From contig NZ_AP014509.1 in the NCBI RefSeq assembly GCF_000828655.1, positions 1,488,001 through 1,552,000 of the forward strand: a stretch of DNA of 64,000 nt, read 5' to 3'. Below are positions 62,935 through 64,000 of this stretch, piece after piece (positions within the stretch are counted from its first letter, which is position 1; the number at the start of each line of letters is the position of its first letter). This DNA is from Thermotoga caldifontis AZM44c09. GTDB lineage: Bacteria > Thermotogota > Thermotogae > Thermotogales > DSM-5069. The position numbers were made by a program, and so were the translations under genes. The notes under the pieces were generated by a model that was not told the DNA's origin, ran no database searches, and saw only the letters and a program-made list of their open reading frames with translations.

Positions 62935-63682
62935 GAAAAGGCGTGCGGTCGATGATGTTTCTTTCCAAGTTGGAAAGGGACAGATCTTTGCCCTGCTCGG
63001 ACCGAACGGCGCGGGAAAAACAACGACGATCAAGTGCATCCTTGGACTCAGGAAGCCGGACGCTGGTGAGATCTCGATCGAAGGGTCCTATTCGTACCTG
63101 CCAGAGCAGAAAGAACTCTACAGATACATGACGGTAGAAAAGATGGTGCGAATCAGTGAAAGCATCAGCCGCAGTTTCGATGCGAGGAAGGCCTTCGATT
63201 TGCTCGAAGAGTTTCAAATACCTCTCAAAGAGAAGATTGCGAACCTCTCGCACGGAATGAACACGCTGACGTACCTTTCTCTGATCCTCGCAGAAGACGT
63301 GGATCTGTACCTGATGGACGAACCCACCTGGGGACTGGATCCGTTGATGCGCAGCAAGGTGATCGAAATGATCAGAAAACTACCTCAGGATGGAAAGTCC
63401 GTGCTCTACACGAGCCACATTCTCTCCGAAGTCGAAAAGGTGGCGGACGTGATCGCGATCATGGTGAAGGGAAGGATCGTCGAAATGGACAGCCTGGACA
63501 ATTTGAAAGAGAAATACGTTGCGTGCGTCGTACCCAAAGGTCAGAAGATCGATGGATACCTCTATCGGTCGATGGAGAGCGAGGATGTCTACGTCGTACA
63601 GAGAGATAAGGCAGCTGGACAGGTTCAACCGGCGGATTTTGAAATGATCTTCGAAGCCTTGGCGAGAGGAGTGAAAAGATGA
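62897..63682 (+). CDS. ABC transporter ATP-binding protein (ABC-2 type partner)
   Basis: 261 aa. Walker A GPNGAGKTT, Q loop LPEQKELY, Walker B LYLMDEPTWGLDP, H loop TSHI. The signature is NLSHGMN instead of LSGGQ, as often seen in YtrB-like ATPases. Pairs with the permease that follows. Exports an unknown compound (lantibiotic/peptide or envelope-stress type). Confidence 0.88.
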   Translation: MVLSVKGLVKSYRKRRAVDDVSFQVGKGQIFALLGPNGAGKTTTIKCILGLRKPDAGEISIEGSYSYLPEQKELYRYMTVEKMVRISESISRSFDARKAFDLLEEFQIPLKEKIANLSHGMNTLTYLSLILAEDVDLYLMDEPTWGLDPLMRSKVIEMIRKLPQDGKSVLYTSHILSEVEKVADVIAIMVKGRIVEMDSLDNLKEKYVACVVPKGQKIDGYLYRSMESEDVYVVQRDKAAGQVQPADFEMIFEALARGVKR

Positions 63683-64000
63683 TCCGCAAAGAGTTGGCAG
63701 ACATGAGACTGAGATCGATCGTCATCTTCTGTCTGGGTGTGGGGCTCTTCTTCACGGTGGCACCGCTGCACAGATTCGCTCTGGAAATGTTGAACGAGTA
63801 CACACAGCTGGAGAACATGCCAAAATTCCTTGAAAGACTGCTTCCAAAAACTTTCATAGAAAGACTATCTGAGTGGAGTTTCTTCATCTACACGCAGTGG
63901 TTCGGGAAAAATCTTGGTCAGTTCGTGCCCATACTCGCCACGATCATGGCGTTTCCGCTGTTCGCCAGGGAGACGGAGAACGGTACCATGGAGTTCCTCT
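63679..64000 (+). CDS. ABC-2 permease, N-terminal part
   Basis: Starts at ATG 63679 overlapping the ATPase stop by ATGA, and runs off the window. The visible 107 residues have an N-terminal amphipathic stretch (MIRKELADMRLRSI), a transmembrane helix (VIFCLGVGLFFTVAPL), and the beginning of helix 2 (FVPILATIMAFPLF) followed by the ARETENGTMEFL loop typical of ABC-2 permeases. Confidence 0.8.
   Translation, partial: MIRKELADMRLRSIVIFCLGVGLFFTVAPLHRFALEMLNEYTQLENMPKFLERLLPKTFIERLSEWSFFIYTQWFGKNLGQFVPILATIMAFPLFARETENGTMEFL

Noticed and set aside
1..64000. CRISPR arrays, insertion sequences, prophage, rRNA operons
   Set aside because: No spaced direct repeats, transposase, integrase, phage or rRNA sequence was seen on either strand.

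Overview
The window reads as a chromosomal segment of a Thermotogae bacterium, most like Thermotoga or Pseudothermotoga. The protein sequences closely resemble Thermotoga maritima families (HisA/HisF half-barrels, ThyX, FolE2, family 4 uracil-DNA glycosylase, TldD/PmbA, BamA). The block rarA-galE-dtxR-udg has an order I recall from T. maritima. Gene density is very high: many neighbours overlap by 4 nt (GTGA/ATGA), and GTG and TTG starts are common. I see no insertion sequence, prophage, CRISPR array or rRNA operon.

Layout. 1-3.05 kb: 3' part of a his operon (hisC-hisB-hisA-hisF-hisIE), with no hisH between hisB and hisA. 3.05-8.8 kb: surface polysaccharide genes (beta-helix acyltransferase, 993-aa multi-SLBB export protein, Wzc/GumC-like chain-length protein with a decayed kinase domain). 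8.8-18.3 kb: a long minus-strand run of amidase, rarA, galE, a DtxR-type regulator, udg, a DHH phosphoesterase, mutS, clpP and tig, preceded by tRNA-Gln. 18.5-23.7 kb: two exported proteins, a radical SAM protein, murA, a degenerate GGDEF protein, rpmE and an S1-domain protein. 23.7-28.06 kb: yicC-remA-gmk-rpoZ-coaBC-L,D-transpeptidase. 28.1-36.5 kb: a tightly packed minus-strand unit running znuC-like, znuB-like, queD, folE2, thyX, then a five-gene signalling cassette (DRTGG, CBS-HATPase, DRTGG, PHP, HATPase), then bamA. 36.5-42.7 kb: mrp, MFS and AI-2E-type membrane proteins, a TPR protein, a MATE exporter and a methyltransferase-like protein. 42.7-47.3 kb: flagellar fliF-fliG-fliH-fliI. 47.4-51.3 kb: yceD-rpmF-plsX-glmS-rsfS. 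51.3-56.8 kb: class II aldolase, tRNA-Ser, a BadF-type kinase, an untracked 58-aa basic protein, tRNA-Pro, tldE/tldD, a 71-aa ORF and tRNA-Met. 56.8-64 kb: a response-regulator diguanylate cyclase, a broken ArsP-type permease gene, an acetoacetate/butyrate CoA-transferase operon (atoE-thl-atoD-atoA), and a divergent GntR-ABC exporter unit running off the window.

Main points. (1) Three genes (DHH phosphoesterase, MFS transporter, fliI) appear to start at ATC, ATA and CTG; each has a Shine-Dalgarno sequence upstream, and family-typical N-terminal sequence lies upstream of the first ordinary start codon. (2) The five-gene PHP/HATPase/DRTGG/CBS cassette resembles gene sets that, from memory, sit beside electron-bifurcating [FeFe]-hydrogenases, but here it stands between thyX and bamA with no hydrogenase gene. 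(3) A 58-aa arginine-rich protein lies downstream of tldD/tldE. (4) A COG0701 permease gene is interrupted by a +1 frameshift and lacks its 3' part. All functional calls come from reading the sequence and family knowledge; no database search was run.
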